NCBI RefSeq assembly: GCF_024679095.1
Contig: NW_026111610.1
Span: forward strand, 1,191,550-1,255,549
DNA from: Eriocheir sinensis
Lineage: Eukaryota; Arthropoda; Malacostraca; Decapoda; Varunidae
Direction: 5' to 3'
Length of the DNA stretch: 64,000 nucleotides
Below the pieces are notes generated by a model, which was given only the letters and a program-made list of their open reading frames with translations, did no database searches and was not told where the DNA came from. How positions within the stretch are numbered: position 1 is the stretch's first letter; each line of letters starts with the position of its first letter. Positions 39,775 to 49,268 of this stretch are shown one piece after another. The translations under genes and the position numbers were made by a program.

Positions 39775-40400
39775 ACACAATAGTATTCATAATCCGTCTA
39801 CAGCTGACACAAAGTCTCGCATTCACCACCATCTGCAACTCTTGAGGGTTAAAGTCATGCAACAACAACACGTATAGTATTCAGAATACGTTTACCACTG
39901 ACACAAAGTCTCATATTCACACAACATCTGCAGCATTCTCTGAGACAAAGTGACAAGTCAAAAAAGTCTGAGGGAATAAGCATGCAACACTCGTATAGTA
40001 TTCAGAATCAGTCTACTGCTGACATAAAGTCTCGCATTCACACAACTAGCAACATCTGCAACGCATTTGATCCAACTCTGAGACAAAGTAAGATTTGTAT
40101 TCAGAATCACGCAGGTCACACAATAGTATTCAGAATCCGTCTACAGCTGACACAAAGTCTCGCATTCACCACCAACTCTTGAGGGTTTAAGTCATGCAAC
40201 AACACGTATAGTATTCAGAATACGTTTACCACTGACACAAAGTCTCATATTCACACAACATCTGCAGCATTCTCTGAGACAAAGTGACAAGTCAGAAAAG
40301 TCTGAGGGAATAAGCATGCAACACTCGTATAGTATTCAGAATCAGTCTACTGCTGACATAAAGTCTCGCATTCACACAACATCCAACTCTGAGACAAAGT
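39775..40400. repeat. 47-bp element variants, internally duplicated
   Basis: About seven 47-bp variants ('atagtattcagaatc', 'gacacaaagtctcgcattcac'). The half from 39,778 to 40,110 is repeated at 40,120-40,400 with small indels; copy 1 at 19,800-19,880 has one unit only, so the array expanded or contracted between the inverted copies. Confidence 0.65.
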
Positions 40401-40817
40401 AATGAAAGAGTGGGGTCCAATATTGCACGGGGTGTCGTGCTAGGTTCGCTGAGAGTGGGTGGGGTCACGCTGCAGTTGGACACGACTTTGGGTGATTTGT
40501 AAGGCTGAGGAGTGAATGTGCGACGTTGCCGTGCGAGGCGACGGATTCTGTAAACCACCACTTCGTGGACAGCGGTGAACGCTGGGCTGTGCTCTTTCCT
40601 GTACGACAAAGTCTCCCATTCACTTCCATTTTTAATCAACAACAACAAGGAATGGAATTGAAAACTAAAAACATTAAATGGTGTTGTTTATTGTTTCATT
40701 TCATTAGGACAGGAATACTATTGTCGAGGTATGGTACAACTCGATCCGGGTGTGATGATGGCGTGTGTTGGTTGGAGGTGTTGGTTGGAGTGTAGGTAAT
40801 GCGACTTGATATGGTGA

Positions 40818-41049
40818 TGATGGGAGCTTCACTCATCTGCCAGTTCAAATAATTCATCAATGCCATATCCATATTTTCGATTCTGCTGGCGATGCTAGAA
40901 ATGGTGTCCATAGTGGCATTTTGAGCCTGTGTTAGATCCAACATTTGTTTTTTCATATTTATTTGAGTCGCCATCAATTTTTTGATGCACTCAGAGAGTC
41001 TCTTAACCTCGTCTGTAAGTTTCAAGATTCGATAGTTGTCGTTGTTCAT
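40818..41049 (-). pseudogene. 73-aa coiled-coil gene, frameshifted copy (D2)
   Basis: Inverted copy of 19,149. 'gatatggc' replaces 'gacaacagc', one base shorter, so the frame runs on through the 46-aa ORF to give 117 codons ending at 40,696. Whether this or D1 is ancestral is open; D1's heptad pattern favours D1. Confidence 0.6.
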
Positions 41050-41108
41050 CTCTCGAAAACCGATTTGTTAACAGCGTCGAAAAGTAACAAGACTCGATAG
41101 TCGTTAAG

Positions 41109-42212
41109 ATGGAGATGCAATGGCAAGAGAGTAAGTGCAGCGAAGAAGATTTAGAAACGTGCCAGTCCTTCGACCAGATCAAACTAAACAACCGAATCTT
41201 TTTCATCGTTGTCGAGATGGGAAACATAATTCAACGCTTGAGAAATAACGGTCTGACGATATACTTCACTTCTCAAAACAGTTTTTCTTTCGACTGGAAA
41301 AATGGTCTTCAGCCGAAATTGGTCATCCTCGGAGGTTTGCTGCCTCTCGAGTACAAATTTCAGAACATAGATTCTTTTAATTTTAACGCAAGGTTCATTC
41401 CTCCGGAGGTTCGATCCACGCGATGTATAACGTCTGACTGCCCAGCGTACAGTTTCGCTAAGATTGTTTACGACATCATCTATTCTGCAAATTCTTCGAC
41501 ATTCGGGGACTGCGTTGATAAATCCACTTTTCAAACCTTAGCGCTCGACAACACGATTCAACGGACGCTGTTCATGATGACCAACTCTGCAATTAAACAC
41601 AGGCGATCTGCATTCGATTCAGATGAGACCAAAATTAACATTATAAGATCATACAACGTGCTGAAGCAAATATACGATTCTTTGGTAGAAAAAGATAGGT
41701 TGAGTCGATATTACAACCTGAAAATAAAATATAACAATATAAAAATTAAACAACTTCTCAACGCCATTAATCCTCATCTTAACAACAACAACATAATTAA
41801 GAAACACTTGTTGGACAAATACAAAATTTCCAATCAGAATTGGTTAATGTTTTTGAGAACAAACAGAGGGGACGGTAACGGAGATTACGAGATGTCAGAT
41901 GCGAATGACTTGTCTACAGAAGCCGTTCAGAAATTGATCGCATTATTCCAATCTATATTTCCTAACACGGGTAATGTTGACGAGCCCGTCGCCGATCAAT
42001 TATTGAATCTGCAAGTAGTCGCGTCTGATTTAGAATCTGTCGTTACAGCGTTTGAATTGAATGCCGATGCTGGTCTCGAACGAAAAGTCCAACACAGAGA
42101 CGTCGTCGTCATGCCTCGTACACCTGAATCCTCACGTGTTCGAGATGCACTTCATCAACTGGAAGAAAATTCCAATCTTCACGTGTCTACACAACATGGT
42201 GTCGTTTCGTAG
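41109..42212 (+). CDS. Chimeric ORF: 181-aa protein fused in frame to F protein
   Basis: ATG start as the 181-aa gene; residues 1-165 match it, then at 'NSAIKHR' it passes directly into F-protein sequence ('SAFDSDETKINIIRSYNV' ... 'ESVVTAFELNADA') and finally into a third piece ('RDVVVMPRTPESS'). 367 codons without a stop. The breakpoint near 41,603 has no long homology. Either chance or a selected fusion. Confidence 0.55.
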   Translation: MEMQWQESKCSEEDLETCQSFDQIKLNNRIFFIVVEMGNIIQRLRNNGLTIYFTSQNSFSFDWKNGLQPKLVILGGLLPLEYKFQNIDSFNFNARFIPPEVRSTRCITSDCPAYSFAKIVYDIIYSANSSTFGDCVDKSTFQTLALDNTIQRTLFMMTNSAIKHRRSAFDSDETKINIIRSYNVLKQIYDSLVEKDRLSRYYNLKIKYNNIKIKQLLNAINPHLNNNNIIKKHLLDKYKISNQNWLMFLRTNRGDGNGDYEMSDANDLSTEAVQKLIALFQSIFPNTGNVDEPVADQLLNLQVVASDLESVVTAFELNADAGLERKVQHRDVVVMPRTPESSRVRDALHQLEENSNLHVSTQHGVVS

Positions 42213-42387
42213 CACTTTCAAGAAATTAAATCGGAGAACAAATTTATGTCCCGTCGGGTTGCTTCCAAGTGTTCATCGCAACGCCAAATTGAACTTCCTG
42301 AAACATCCTGAATTGATATTTAATAATGCTCTCAGAATGTTGTTCGAATGTCGCTTCATGAATGGTATTCTATTCAGAATATGTTAA
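42076..42387 (+). CDS. Partial protein, unknown (copy 2)
   Basis: Overlaps the end of the chimera in another frame. 'SCLVHLNPHVFEMHFINWKK' then the 'SFRSTFKKLNRR' ... 'FMNGIL' part shared with 8,367. The left extension seen only here probably belongs to the same gene. Confidence 0.4.
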   Translation, partial: SNEKSNTETSSSCLVHLNPHVFEMHFINWKKIPIFTCLHNMVSFRSTFKKLNRRTNLCPVGLLPSVHRNAKLNFLKHPELIFNNALRMLFECRFMNGILFRIC

Positions 42388-42552
42388 GACTAACTCTAAG
42401 ACTTTGGTTTGTTGAAGAGTCTCTGTAGGAGTTCTGATCAGAGCCGACGTACCTGCATCCCAAATGGCGTCTGACCGATGAAGCCAAACGACGTCTCACC
42501 GATTTCAACTTCTTACGACAGTTTCCTGTCCTCAACATTCTCAATGCGTACG

Positions 42553-42804
42553 TTATCGATTTGAAACGATTGTCGATGATATCTTGTACGTTGGCATAGA
42601 CTTCTTCGTCGGTGTGGAATGTGATGACGGCGGTTGTTGCTTGCCCCGGGGAAGAACATATTTTTTTGGGGGGGGTTCGGGCAGCTCGGCGTCATCGCGT
42701 TCTTCTCTTGTTCGTTTAGGTCGTTCTGATGACGTGCTTTGATCGTCGACCTCTTCTACTTCTTCTTTCTCCTCCTCGAAAATGTGATCGAGAGTCGGAA
42801 ACAT
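42553..42804 (-). pseudogene. Acidic/basic N-terminal protein with homopolymer frameshift
   Basis: ATG start, 'MFPTLDHIFEEEKEEVEEVDD', then a nuclear-signal-like 'RPKRTREERDD' and Pro run. After the C9/A7 homopolymers near 42,665 a different frame is more protein-like ('TAVITFHTDEEVYANVQDI', 'IIDNRFKSITYALRM'), suggesting a lost or gained base. Unknown. Confidence 0.4.
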
Positions 42805-42813
42805 GACCAGGGG

Positions 42814-43197
42814 CTACAACGGCAGAGAAATTCCTATAACGAATATTTCATTTAGTATGTTGTCGAGACAGTGGTTGAAGTTCACCACGGCGCGTTCAAA
42901 CTTATTAACGACGACATACACGGAACAAGATGAGTTAAGAAGAGGTTCTAGTTCTTCTTCTTCGAGGTTTTTGTTATTGACAATCAGATTTATACTGTAA
43001 TCGAGCATGATGTGCAAGCTCCTGAGCGGGGTTTGATAATCGTAACCGAAAGGTGCGATTAATCGGTCTATTATAGGGGGTGTTAATGACACACAATAAA
43101 CAACGAGCGAAAAGCTGTGACGTAAGCTATCAATCGGCGTCGTTATCGACACATGCCAAAACATGGGCGTTATCTTAATCACACAGGAAGCAACGTG
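42814..43197 (-). pseudogene. Unknown protein fragment
   Basis: 'VASCVIKITPMFWHVSITTP', 'IIDRLIAPFGYDYQTPLRSL', then 'INLIVNNKNLEEEELEPLL' and 'RAVVNFNHCLDNILNEIFV'. Pieces occur at 7,615 and 13,608. Upstream of 43,197 the frame belongs to another fragment. Confidence 0.5.
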
Positions 43198-43425
43198 CGA
43201 GTATGCTATAGGGAAAGCTTTACCTTTTCCGAGACACATCAAGAAATTGTTTTTGTTCCCAAAACACTCGTTGCCGAAGGACAACAATGCACTTGTTGCC
43301 GAATGAGTGCACCGTGTAATGAAATAAAAAAATTAAGAAAGCAAAATGGTTTTTATTCACACCCAATCTGTAAAACTACACGTCAAGAACTTTTACCTGA
43401 CAATGCATTACATACAACCACCGGA
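43195..43425 (+). pseudogene. Cys-rich protein fragment, copy 2
   Basis: Frame 'ESFTFSETHQEIVFVPKTL' followed by 'CTCCRMSAPCNEI' and 'GFYSHPICKTTRQELL'. Same segment as 18,190 and 44,820 with small indels. Confidence 0.45.
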
Positions 43426-43434
43426 GGAGGGTGA

Positions 43435-44380
43435 GGACGACGAAGACGAAAGTTAAAACAGCAAAAGAGTGTAAATTGTTTCGCACTGCTGCAACCTTAC
43501 ACTCAATATAATGTCTCTTGCTGAACAATAAAACTTTTCAACTCCTTTAATTTTTAATTGTTCTTGAGGACGGTACGTGTGTTCTTTATCAAGATTACGT
43601 TCTTTATCAGCTTGCCCTTACACAATATGTGTTCTTTATCAACTTGCTGATGGTGCACAATATGTGTTCGTTCTTTATCAGATGAAACTTGCAACCTTAC
43701 ACTATTACACGTCTCTTGTTGAACAATAAAACTTTTCAAAGCTTCAATTCATTTATTTTGTAATTGCTTGGATACAGTTCTCTTAACCTAACCTAATGAG
43801 TCTTTACTAGATAATAAGCATCTTTTTCCCAAGCTAACATCTGCAACGTACTCGGTCTAGACTTCACAATGCAACTCTCTAATTTTCTTGCATTTTTAAA
43901 AAACATTCCAGTTGTTGATTATTGAATTCGGCTTCGTAAAACTCTTTAACTTGATTAAGGATTGTTAAGCAATGCAACTGCATCGACAAGGTCTCACATT
44001 CACCAAAGTTGTGTCATGTGAGTCGACGTTTCAATCCCTACACTCCGCTGTTAGGTAGGCAAGAGTTCAACTTACATACCAAAGTCTAGACCGAGTACGT
44101 TGCAGATGTTACAGTTGTGTTAGAGTTGAATAGAGAGTTGAGATGTAATGTAGTTAACTCAGAATCTTATCTGACACTGACAAACACCACGAATCTGTTC
44201 GCACAGATTAAACAGATTCTGAATAGTATTGATTGTACTAGACTTCTTAACTCACCTTATCTTAACCCACCACCAAAGTCTAGACCGAGTACGTTGTAGA
44301 TGTTACAGTTGTGTTAATGTGTGACTTTGAGTCGGCGTTAGACGGATTGTGAACTCTTGCCTACGAGTCTTACTTTTTAC
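43435..44380. other. Intergenic DNA with 'gttctttatca' repeats
   Basis: 'gttctttatca' occurs five times in 43,570-43,685, and 'caataaaacttttcaa' twice. A scrap of the small coiled-coil gene lies at 43,910-43,960; the rest resembles 1,080-1,400. No supported gene. Confidence 0.5.
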
Positions 44381-44385
44381 TTTGT

Positions 44386-44700
44386 CTACGTAATTGTATC
44401 CAACGTGCAACGTACTCCGAGGTGACCCATCACACTGTCGACCATAATTTTGGTTATTTCTTGAGAAAGGTTTGCAATGATATCCAATTCCTTTCCGCTC
44501 ACCACTATCATTAAACGACATAGTAGACATTTCATAATCTTCTCGAAATCGTTTTTGAGAAAAGACATGATATCAGAAATCGGAATATCCTTTGGTCCTT
44601 GACCGTTAGGAGGGTCGACCGCTGCTGCTGCTGCTGCTTCGCCGCTGTTCGTTTTCCTCTCGCTGTTAAACAAATTCTGAGCGTTGGTCACACGACGAGA
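44386..44700 (-). pseudogene. 103-aa-type protein fragment, copy 2
   Basis: 'TNAQNLFNSERKTNSG', Ala run, 'PNGQGPKDIPISDIMSF', 'CLLCRLMIVVSGKELDII'. Compared with 27,775 the Ala run is shorter (CAG-type slippage). C-terminus merges into repeat DNA. Confidence 0.5.
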
Positions 44701-44702
44701 GA

Positions 44703-44820
44703 AACTTTACTGCGAACCGAAATTCGTCATGAACGCCTTCAGAATGTTAGTCTTAGCAGCGTTCGGATGTCGGAGAGACTTTTCCTTTACGACGTCGTCA
44801 TCTTCCTCGTCCAACTCAAA
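44703..44820 (-). pseudogene. Acidic protein C-terminal fragment
   Basis: 'FELDEEDDDVVKEKSLRHP' then 'NILKAFMTNFGSQ' and a stop at about 44,707. The upstream part of the same open frame is the Cys-rich region in a non-coding phase. Single copy. Confidence 0.3.
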
Positions 44821-45075
44821 TGCATTGTCATTGGGAATAAAAACAATTGGGTGTGAATAGTGTATGTAATGCATTGTCAGGTAAAAGTTCTTGACGTGTA
44901 GTTTTACAGATTGGGTGTGAATAAAAACCATTTTTCTTTCTTAATTTTTTTATTTCATTACACGGTGCACTCATTCGGCAACAAGTGCATTGTTGTCCTT
45001 CGGCAACGAGTGTTTTGGGAACAAAAACAATTTCTTGATGTGTCTCGGAAAAGGTAAAGCTTTCCCACCTCCCGC
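44820..45075 (-). pseudogene. Cys-rich protein fragment, copy 3
   Basis: Third copy of the 'CTCCRMSAPCNEI' segment, here with the longest left context ('ESFTFSETHQEIVF'). Confidence 0.45.
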
Positions 45076-45234
45076 AGCAATGTACGCTTTTGGCCAAGAT
45101 ATCAACCGATTATGAACTATTACATGTGAGACTTTTTCGAATAACGCTACCGATTCTGAAATTAAAATCAGACGACCTGTACGAGAAGGTCTCACATTCA
45201 CCCCCAAAAATTCTGATCAACAGATTCTGAACTC

Positions 45235-45485
45235 AATGTTTGAAGGGGTTACTTTTGTAAAGTCAATTTTGAGTTTTCAGGGGGGTACTACAACCGATCA
45301 TGAACTTTACCCGTTGTGAGACTTTGACGAATAACGCTACCGATTCTGAACTCAATGTTTGAAGGGGTTACTATTGTAAAGTCAACTGTGAGTTTTCAGG
45401 GGGTGCTATCATAAAGTCAATGTTTGGGGTTACTATTATAAATGCAATGGTGAGTTGGGATACTATCATAAAATCAATTTTTGAT
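45235..45485. repeat. GGGGTACTATTATAAA-family cluster
   Basis: Five units such as 'ggggttactattgtaaagtc', 'gggggtgctatcataaagtc' and 'ggggttactattataaatgc', spaced by 'gttttcag', with two 47-bp element relatives between. No gene. Confidence 0.65.
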
Positions 45486-45839
45486 TGTTCACTTGAATAG
45501 AGAGTCAAGATGTGCAGGTCTTCTGATTACAACAAATTAGACTCTATTCAGATCTGTTGGTGTAACATGTATGCAATGCAACTTGTATTGAGTACTTTGT
45601 GTTAATATGTGACTTTGCATGGTTAGTTGTGTGAATGCGATACTTTGTGTCAGCGGTAGACGGATTCCGTGTGTGTAAGTTAACTCTGTCTCTGTGAACG
45701 GTTCACTTGGACCAAATGTTGCTAATGTGAGACTTTGCGTCAGCGATAGACGGATTCTGAAGACTATACACTCAGTCTCTGTGAATGCTGCATTTACCCA
45801 AAGGTACATGTCTGCACTAAATGATGACAATTTGTTAGT

Positions 45840-46105
45840 TGACAGCTTTGAGGTGCATATATTGCATTTTGGCAAATAACAACGCTGAACGAATCTGGTA
45901 TTCTTTTTTAAATGATCCAAAAAATCATTCAATTTTTTTAAGTTTCTAGTGATGAGATATCCTGGCGTGTCTGCAATTCTTTTAATAAGCATTATTTTTT
46001 TGTTATCTGTAGTTCTCTTAATCTTGGTATTGCACCGGGAGGTTGAATTTGCTGCTTGCGGGAAATTACGCAACGTTGACGCCGTATCAGAAGACGACGG
46101 GTGGG
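45840..46105 (-). pseudogene. Protein fragment with C-x2-C, copy 2
   Basis: Direct duplicate of the ORF at 6,292; same breakpoint on its left side. The longer formal frame (45,537-46,163) extends into 47-bp element DNA and is not genuine there. Confidence 0.5.
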
Positions 46106-46140
46106 TGGGGTAATTCTGGAAAAAAAAGAAGAAAGTAAGA

Positions 46141-46625
46141 TTATAAAAACCAGTATATGTCATGTAAGTATCGATAATTCGAAAGGACGGTGTTTATTAC
46201 CTGGCACGGTCTTGACAACTCGGCTCGTTTTAGATTTTTGACGGATTCATCAGACTCTAGAAACGTTTCCACGTCACTATCCGAACTGGAATCGGAGAGG
46301 GTTGTCGTTATTTCCACAGCATAAATGTCACTAACTTCTTGTAGGTGCTTGGCACTCATGAAGAAATTCGAAGAACTCATGAGTGCCAAGTACTGTTTGT
46401 AGATTGGATGTGCACACATCGAATCCATGAGTCAGTAACGCTGCCCTTCTTAGCAGCGTTACTGACTCGTTGTCGTTTTCTACCGGGCGCGTCCGCTTTG
46501 GCGCACTCGCCATTCATGTTCTCTATGTCTCTCTCTCTCTTTGCGGCGCATTTTTTCTTCTTCTGGATGGCATCGTTGATCAGGTAGCCCTTTTTCTTTT
46601 CCTGGTTGCCGTTCTTCTTTTTCAT
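46141..46625 (-). pseudogene. Ser/Asp-rich and basic protein fragments with fold-back
   Basis: One frame has 'EVSDIYAVEITTTLSDSSSDSDVETF', overlapping 'MASAPKRTRPVENDNES' and a Lys-rich N-terminus (MKKKNGNQEKKKG). Two inverted repeats (46,348-46,390 and 46,429-46,468) create mirrored coding scraps, so no single protein can be read. A piece also occurs at 27,080-27,160. Confidence 0.4.
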
Positions 46626-46804
46626 GGTCAGTAAAACTTAACGACAATGACTTATTTTATTTCAGCTTAACAAAAGATAAATTGACAGTATTGACACTCG
46701 CCTAAATTAACATACAATAGTAAGGTACACGAACACACTGTTAAATGAAATTATCTTCAAGAATGTAGATAAAGTCGTATTACGACAAACCGCCAAAGAC
46801 TTTA

Positions 46805-47165
46805 TTAACACTGGGAAAGCCTGGCGAAGGACAAGGACGGTTCAGCAACAGAATCGTAATTTGTGACCGTGGACGTGGACGCCGCTGCCGCGTCGACGAC
46901 AGGCGAATAAGGTGGAGTCAGGGTGACAGAAGATTGATGAAACGCATCTGAATCGAACATCGAGAAAAGGCAATTGTGTCTTATCTTCAGAGTTATTAGG
47001 CAGGTTGTTCGAAATGTCAATCCCGCCGTTGATATACACGCTTTTTCCGTTGTTTTTTTTATTTTTATTACTCTATTCCTAATATCGTCAGCAGTAGGTT
47101 CTCCAGTAATGTCAAATTGCAGATTTCTGAATTTTGTGTATACTTCCGCTTCCAAGAAAGATTTG
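46805..47165 (-). pseudogene. E-protein fragment, copy 5, with second piece
   Basis: E sequence 'KSFLEAEVYTKFRN' to 'KTQLPFLDVRF', frameshifted in the A-run near 47,065, then a different piece from about 46,950: 'DAFHQSSVTLTPPYSPVVD'. Confidence 0.6.
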
Positions 47166-47167
47166 TA

Positions 47168-47372
47168 CGGCATAGCTAACGAGAAAGTGCGATCGGTATG
47201 GATCGATTACAAGGAGGGTAACAACAACGCCAGCGCTTCGGAAACAGGCGGCAGCGGTCAGAAGAGGAGGTTTGCAGAGGGCACGCGCGACACCAACGTA
47301 CCTGGGTCGAACGCCATCTCGTCTCTGGAGCTTCACGATATCGTGAGGAATGTCGTCTTACACGAGGATTAG
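47168..47372 (+). pseudogene. Unknown protein, C-terminal fragment
   Basis: 'NEKVRSVWIDYKEGNNN', a Gly/Ser stretch, 'GQKRRFAEGTRDTNV' and 'ELHDIVRNVVLHED' to the stop at 47,370. No start; single copy. The hydrophilic linker and basic patch suggest a nuclear or virion protein only loosely. Confidence 0.35.
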
Positions 47373-47624
47373 TACCCGCCGACCATCATCGCCCATTCTT
47401 CTCATCTGGGTCGACAATTGAAGAATATGAACGATCTGTTAGGTACACTGTGTTCTAGTGTTTTAAACAAATAAAATAAAAAGAATTAAATAGGACTGAC
47501 TTTGTTTTACTTAGGAATGAATTTGTTTTAATGGTTGACGATTTACATTGCAAAGGTAAACAATACATACATTGAACACTCTACGGGTGTGCGTGCGTGG
47601 ACACCGAGGACTAATCGAGTTAGG

Positions 47625-47953
47625 ATGGATACCCCGAAAAAAGACACGGTACAAAGTAAAGTAGATGTCCCGAAAAAAGACCCTTTACAAAGTACAATCA
47701 AACCTCGAATGAAAAAGAGCGCTCCAGCAGTCAAGCGAGTAGCAAGTGGAAGAGCCAGAAAGCGGGATCTCCGTTCTTACCAACCAGTTTAATCAAGACG
47801 TTGAATATACAAAGTCTCGAAAATCGTTCACCTCTAGAGAGGACGCAACAAAAGCCTAGCATATTGCAACCTTCTCCTCTCTCCAAAATAACAAACTCAG
47901 GTCAAACAGCTACATCCCCTCAACCAGAAAAATCTCGAGCGTCTTTAAAATGG
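47625..47953 (+). pseudogene. Basic Ser/Pro-rich protein with frameshift
   Basis: ATG frame 'MDTPKKDTVQSKVDVPKKD' ... 'RVASGRARKR' ends at 47,792; a second frame from about 47,760 stays open for over 60 codons ('LPTSLIKTLNIQSLENRSP', 'SPLSKITNSGQTATSPQ') and ends at a TGA (47,951-47,953) overlapping the next ATG. A one-base indel near 47,758 is the simplest explanation. Confidence 0.4.
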
Positions 47954-48060
47954 TGAATTCAAAGACGTCATGTATCAGCGTCGACAACAACCGATTCTTT
48001 CTGATCGACGGGAATTTCCTCTTGGGTGGAAGATTAGAAAATGTCAATCTGAAATCAGAC
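47950..48060 (+). pseudogene. Unknown protein, N-terminal fragment
   Basis: ATG overlaps the preceding stop ('aaATGGTGA'), as in compact viral gene strings. 'MVNSKTSCISVDNNRFFLID' then 'GNFLLGGRLENVNLKSD'; cut at the junction with the inverted G fragment. Confidence 0.4.
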
Positions 48061-48067
48061 CAAATTT

Positions 48068-48200
48068 TTGTGACTCCTCAGCGTTGATTTGTAAAAGGAA
48101 ACGTTGCTAGAAAAAGAGAAATAAATATTCTGAGCCGCGTCTACGGTTTCGTTGATATACAGTTCTGTCATCGTTTTTTTATCAGAGTTATCATCGCCGA
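48068..48200 (-). pseudogene. G-protein fragment (inverted)
   Basis: 'KKTMTELYINETVDAAQNI' and 'YFSFSSNVSFYKSTLRS', matching the last part at 32,085-32,180 with Ala/Val and Thr/Ala changes. Here the frame is unbroken. Confidence 0.55.
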
Positions 48201-48235
48201 TCGATGCCTTCCATTTGGGGTGAGTTACAAACGAT

Positions 48236-48322
48236 GTGCTAAAATACACAGTGCTAAAATACACAGTCAAAATACACAGTGCAAATACACAGTGCAAATA
48301 CACACAGTGCAAATACACACAG
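48236..48322. repeat. 'aaatacacagtgc' tandem repeat
   Basis: Seven short units of 'aaatacacagtgc' with 2-bp (CA) variation. No gene. Confidence 0.8.
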
Positions 48323-48605
48323 TGGAATCGTTGTCGTACTCTTCGCTGCAACCAAGTGAGAAGATAAGATTCATTTCGGGTTATGTACATGAATCTCGGG
48401 TTATGTACATATAGTAGAATTTCAGTTGACTGTTGAAACAAAGTCACACATTTACTTAGAGTTAAGATGTAGTAGATGTGGAGATGTAGTAGACTGTGAG
48501 GTGTAAGAAGACGATGTCGTGACATGTCGACAACTAACAAGACGAATTGCTAGAGTTCAGATGTTATGGGTGTAACAAGACGAATTGCACATCAGAGTAC
48601 CTGAC

Positions 48606-48963
48606 TGCCGACTCTACAAAGAAGCACATGGATGAATTACAAAATCAACAAACTAAACACGAAGAAGAAAAATCTGAATTAAGGAAAGAAATTGAAAAGT
48701 CATCTGCCAAAGTACAACAAATACTGACGATATACAAAGATGTAGATACGAAATTCTAAGAAGTTAATGCAAATATACGAAAGATAATCCAAGAGAAAGA
48801 CCGACTGAACGCAGAATTATCTGAAAATAATAACAAGATCGATCTTATGCAAAATGAATACGAACAACTCCAACAACGTAATAACGAATTAGATACAGAA
48901 AATGATCAATTCAAACAAGAGTTGACTCAAAATAAAACTCTACTCCTACAAGAGACACAAACG
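48606..48963 (+). pseudogene. Coiled-coil protein gene, copy 8 (CC8)
   Basis: Begins 'DSTKKHMDELQ'; a T-to-A change makes TAA at about 48,757-48,759 ('attctaag' for 'attcttag'). The following 200 bp keep the homologous sequence to 'ETQT'. Tandemly followed by CC9. Confidence 0.75.
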
Positions 48964-49268
48964 ATGAATTACAAAATCAACAAACTAAACACGAAGAAGA
49001 AAAATCTGAATTAAGGAAAGAAATTGAAGTCATCTGCCAAAGTACAACAAATAATGACGATATACAAAGATGTAGATAAGAAATTCTTAGAAGTTAATGC
49101 AAATATACGAAAGATAATCCAAGAGAAAGACCGACTGAACGCAGAATTATCTGAAAATAAAAACAAGATCGATCTTATGCAAAATGAATACGAACAACTC
49201 CAACAACGTAATAACGAATTAGATACAGAGAATGATCAATTCAAACAAGAGTTGACTCAAAATAAAAC
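48964..49268 (+). pseudogene. Coiled-coil protein gene, copy 9 (CC9), last viral segment
   Basis: Joined head-to-tail to CC8 through a 'ga' microhomology. Two bases are missing at 'attgaagtcatc' (others 'attgaaaagtcatc'). Ends at 'ctcaaaataaaa', after which no viral-type sequence occurs: the right border of the EVE. Confidence 0.75.

Noticed and set aside
1..49268. Free viral genome or viral contig contamination
   Set aside because: LINE and TIR transposon insertions with target duplications, pervasive pseudogenisation and a join to host repeats favour chromosomal residence.
1..49268. Firm assignment to nimaviruses or nudiviruses with named genes
   Set aside because: No polymerase, PIF, integrase or other diagnostic core gene could be recognised from the sequence alone.
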